Of a DNA stretch of 64,000 nucleotides, positions 62,771-64,000 are shown piece after piece. The notes under the pieces were generated by a model. That model did no database searches, was not told where the DNA came from, and saw only the letters and a program-made list of their open reading frames with translations. Numbering within the stretch: position 1 is the stretch's first letter; the number at the start of each line of letters is the position of its first letter. The position numbers and the translations under genes were made by a program. This DNA comes from Pseudomonadota bacterium (GTDB lineage: Bacteria; Pseudomonadota; Alphaproteobacteria; Acetobacterales; Acetobacteraceae): NCBI GenBank assembly GCA_021845985.1, contig JAJZES010000017.1, positions 62,001 through 126,000 of the forward strand, given 5' to 3'.

Positions 62771-64000
62771 ACGCCCGGCAGGCGCGGTCGAACGCCTCAA
62801 ACGTCTGCGCCAGATCGTCGTCGGTGTGGGTGATGGAGATGAAGCGCCGGTTGTTGGGCAGCACGAACAGGCCCTGGCGGATCATCTCCGTCTCCAGCGC
62901 CGCCTGCCGCTTCATGTCGGTGCGCAGGATGTCGCCGTAATTGACCGGCGGCGCCTCGGCGAACAGGAAGTGCCACATCGGCCCGTCGCCGAACACCACC
63001 AGCCCCATGCCGTTGCGCTCGGCCACTTCCCTGATCCCGGCGCGCAGCTTGTCGGCCATCGCGAAGACGCGCGGATAGAGGCCCGGCTCGCTCAGCACGT
63101 CGAGCACGGCAAGCGCCGCGGCGCAGCCCAGCGGGTGCCCCTGCAGGGTGCCGTTCTGGTAGACGTAGCCGGGTTGGCCCTTCCTGGCAGGGTCGGCCTG
63201 ATCCATGATATCGGCGCGGCCGGCGACCGCGCCGACCGGCAGACCGCCGCCGATGATCTTGCCGTAGGTGGCCAGGTCCGGCACCACGTCGAAATAGTCC
63301 TGCGCCCCGCCCAGCCCATAGCGGAAGCCGGTCACCACCTCGTCGAGGATCATCACCACGCCGTGCCGTGCGGTCAGCTCGCGCACACCGGCGAGAAAGC
63401 CGGGCAGCGGCGAGATGATGCGCTGGATCGGCTCGATGATCACCGCCGCGATCTCGTGGCCATGCGTGTCGAGGATGGAGCGGAGCGCGTCGAGGTCGTT
63501 GAACGGGGCGACCAGCATCAACTCCTGCACGGCGGCCGGGATGCCGGCCGTGTCCGGCTGGGCGACCGGGAAGTTGGAGGAACGCTTGGGCGACGTGCTG
63601 AGCTGGGCGTAGTCGTGGGTGCCGTGATAGGCGCCCTCGAACTTCAGGATCTTGTCGCGCCCGGTGAAGCCGCGGGCGAGGCGGATGGCGTGGAACGTGG
63701 AGTCCGAGCCGGAGGTGGTGAAGCGGATGCGCTCGGCGCAGCGCAGCAGCGGGGTGACGCGCCGGGCAAGCTCAACGGCGGGCTGGTTGAGATAGGCGAA
63801 AAAATGGGTGCCGCGGCCGGCCTGCTCGGCCACCGCCTGCTGCACCGCCGGGTGCGCGTGGCCGAGGAACATGGCGCCGGAACCCAGCACGTAATCAATG
63901 TATTCGTTGCCCGAGGTGTCCCAGAAGCGCGGCCCCTTGCCGTGGCTGACGACGAAGCGGACGTCCTGCGCCAGCGCATTGCCGCCCAGCGCGCCGCCGG
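62757..64000 (-). CDS. Class III PLP aminotransferase / glutamate-1-semialdehyde aminomutase-like (5' end outside window)
   Basis: About 414 residues of the C-terminal part; the start lies beyond 64000. FTTSGSDSTFHAIRLARGFTGRDKILKFEGAYHGTHD contains the PLP phosphate site (TSGSDST) and conserved YHG, ILDEVVTGFR supplies the cofactor Asp, and TYGKIIGGGLPVGA the PLP lysine. Use of an amino acid or an ectoine-derived amine is possible given the adjacent ABC genes, but the substrate is not known. It converges with ehuD and overlaps it by 14 bases. Confidence 0.88.
   Translation of the reverse strand, partial: GGALGGNALAQDVRFVVSHGKGPRFWDTSGNEYIDYVLGSGAMFLGHAHPAVQQAVAEQAGRGTHFFAYLNQPAVELARRVTPLLRCAERIRFTTSGSDSTFHAIRLARGFTGRDKILKFEGAYHGTHDYAQLSTSPKRSSNFPVAQPDTAGIPAAVQELMLVAPFNDLDALRSILDTHGHEIAAVIIEPIQRIISPLPGFLAGVRELTARHGVVMILDEVVTGFRYGLGGAQDYFDVVPDLATYGKIIGGGLPVGAVAGRADIMDQADPARKGQPGYVYQNGTLQGHPLGCAAALAVLDVLSEPGLYPRVFAMADKLRAGIREVAERNGMGLVVFGDGPMWHFLFAEAPPVNYGDILRTDMKRQAALETEMIRQGLFVLPNNRRFISITHTDDDLAQTFEAFDRACRAFKAV

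Overview
The window is very GC-rich (roughly 70% by eye) and densely packed, with many 4-base ATGA/GTGA/TTGA stop-start overlaps and frequent GTG or TTG starts. Class I PhaC, an XerD/AccA block, SpoU-type RlmB, Dcd followed by MurA, an N-terminally extended S9 and a fused AroK-AroB protein together suggest a heterotrophic alphaproteobacterium, most likely Rhodospirillales/Acetobacteraceae. That placement is inferred from gene content and order, not from a search. No tRNA, rRNA or CRISPR array was seen.

Layout. 1-13.9 kb is mostly core metabolism: homoserine dehydrogenase (cut by the window edge), an aminotransferase, an OmpA-like lipoprotein, PHB synthase, MsrQ, Aat, TyrS, AnmK, small proteins, AroK-AroB, XerD and AccA. 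13.9-25.2 kb is one long minus-strand catabolic array: SDR, IclR regulator, aconitase-fold hydratase large and small subunits, a PEP-mutase/isocitrate-lyase-type lyase, a complete branched-chain-type ABC importer, a metallo-beta-lactamase-fold hydrolase and an FAD oxidase. It diverges from a plus-strand aromatic block at 25.3-30.0 kb (extradiol dioxygenase, FAD hydroxylase, MFS carrier, GntR regulator). A palindromic operator candidate lies in the shared control region. 30.0-36.2 kb holds rplM-rpsI, an NAD-binding oxidoreductase, an M20 amidohydrolase, a shortened Pat-like acetyltransferase and an EamA exporter.

36.2-41.6 kb looks like a glycan-decoration island with visibly lower GC in part: an O-fucosyltransferase-like protein, an O-acetyltransferase, an Stf0-type sulfotransferase, an unknown secreted protein and a GT61 glycosyltransferase. 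The acetyltransferase and the GT61 protein carry the same N-terminal domain of about 90 residues, which I cannot assign to a named family. 41.5-54.7 kb holds ParA and CopD-like genes, a coupled NnrDE/malonyl-CoA decarboxylase/TPP-enzyme operon, a DHA2-type exporter, a second sulfotransferase, a 2-keto-4-pentenoate hydratase coupled to RlmB, and Dcd-MurA.

54.7-55.3 kb is a scar containing a broken serine resolvase. 55.3-64 kb carries a second branched-chain-type ABC importer with its own GntR regulator, then an EhuBCD-like amino-acid/ectoine-type importer without an ATPase, and a convergent class III aminotransferase that runs off the edge. Similar GTATAC-centred sites precede both importer operons and suggest common control by that GntR protein.
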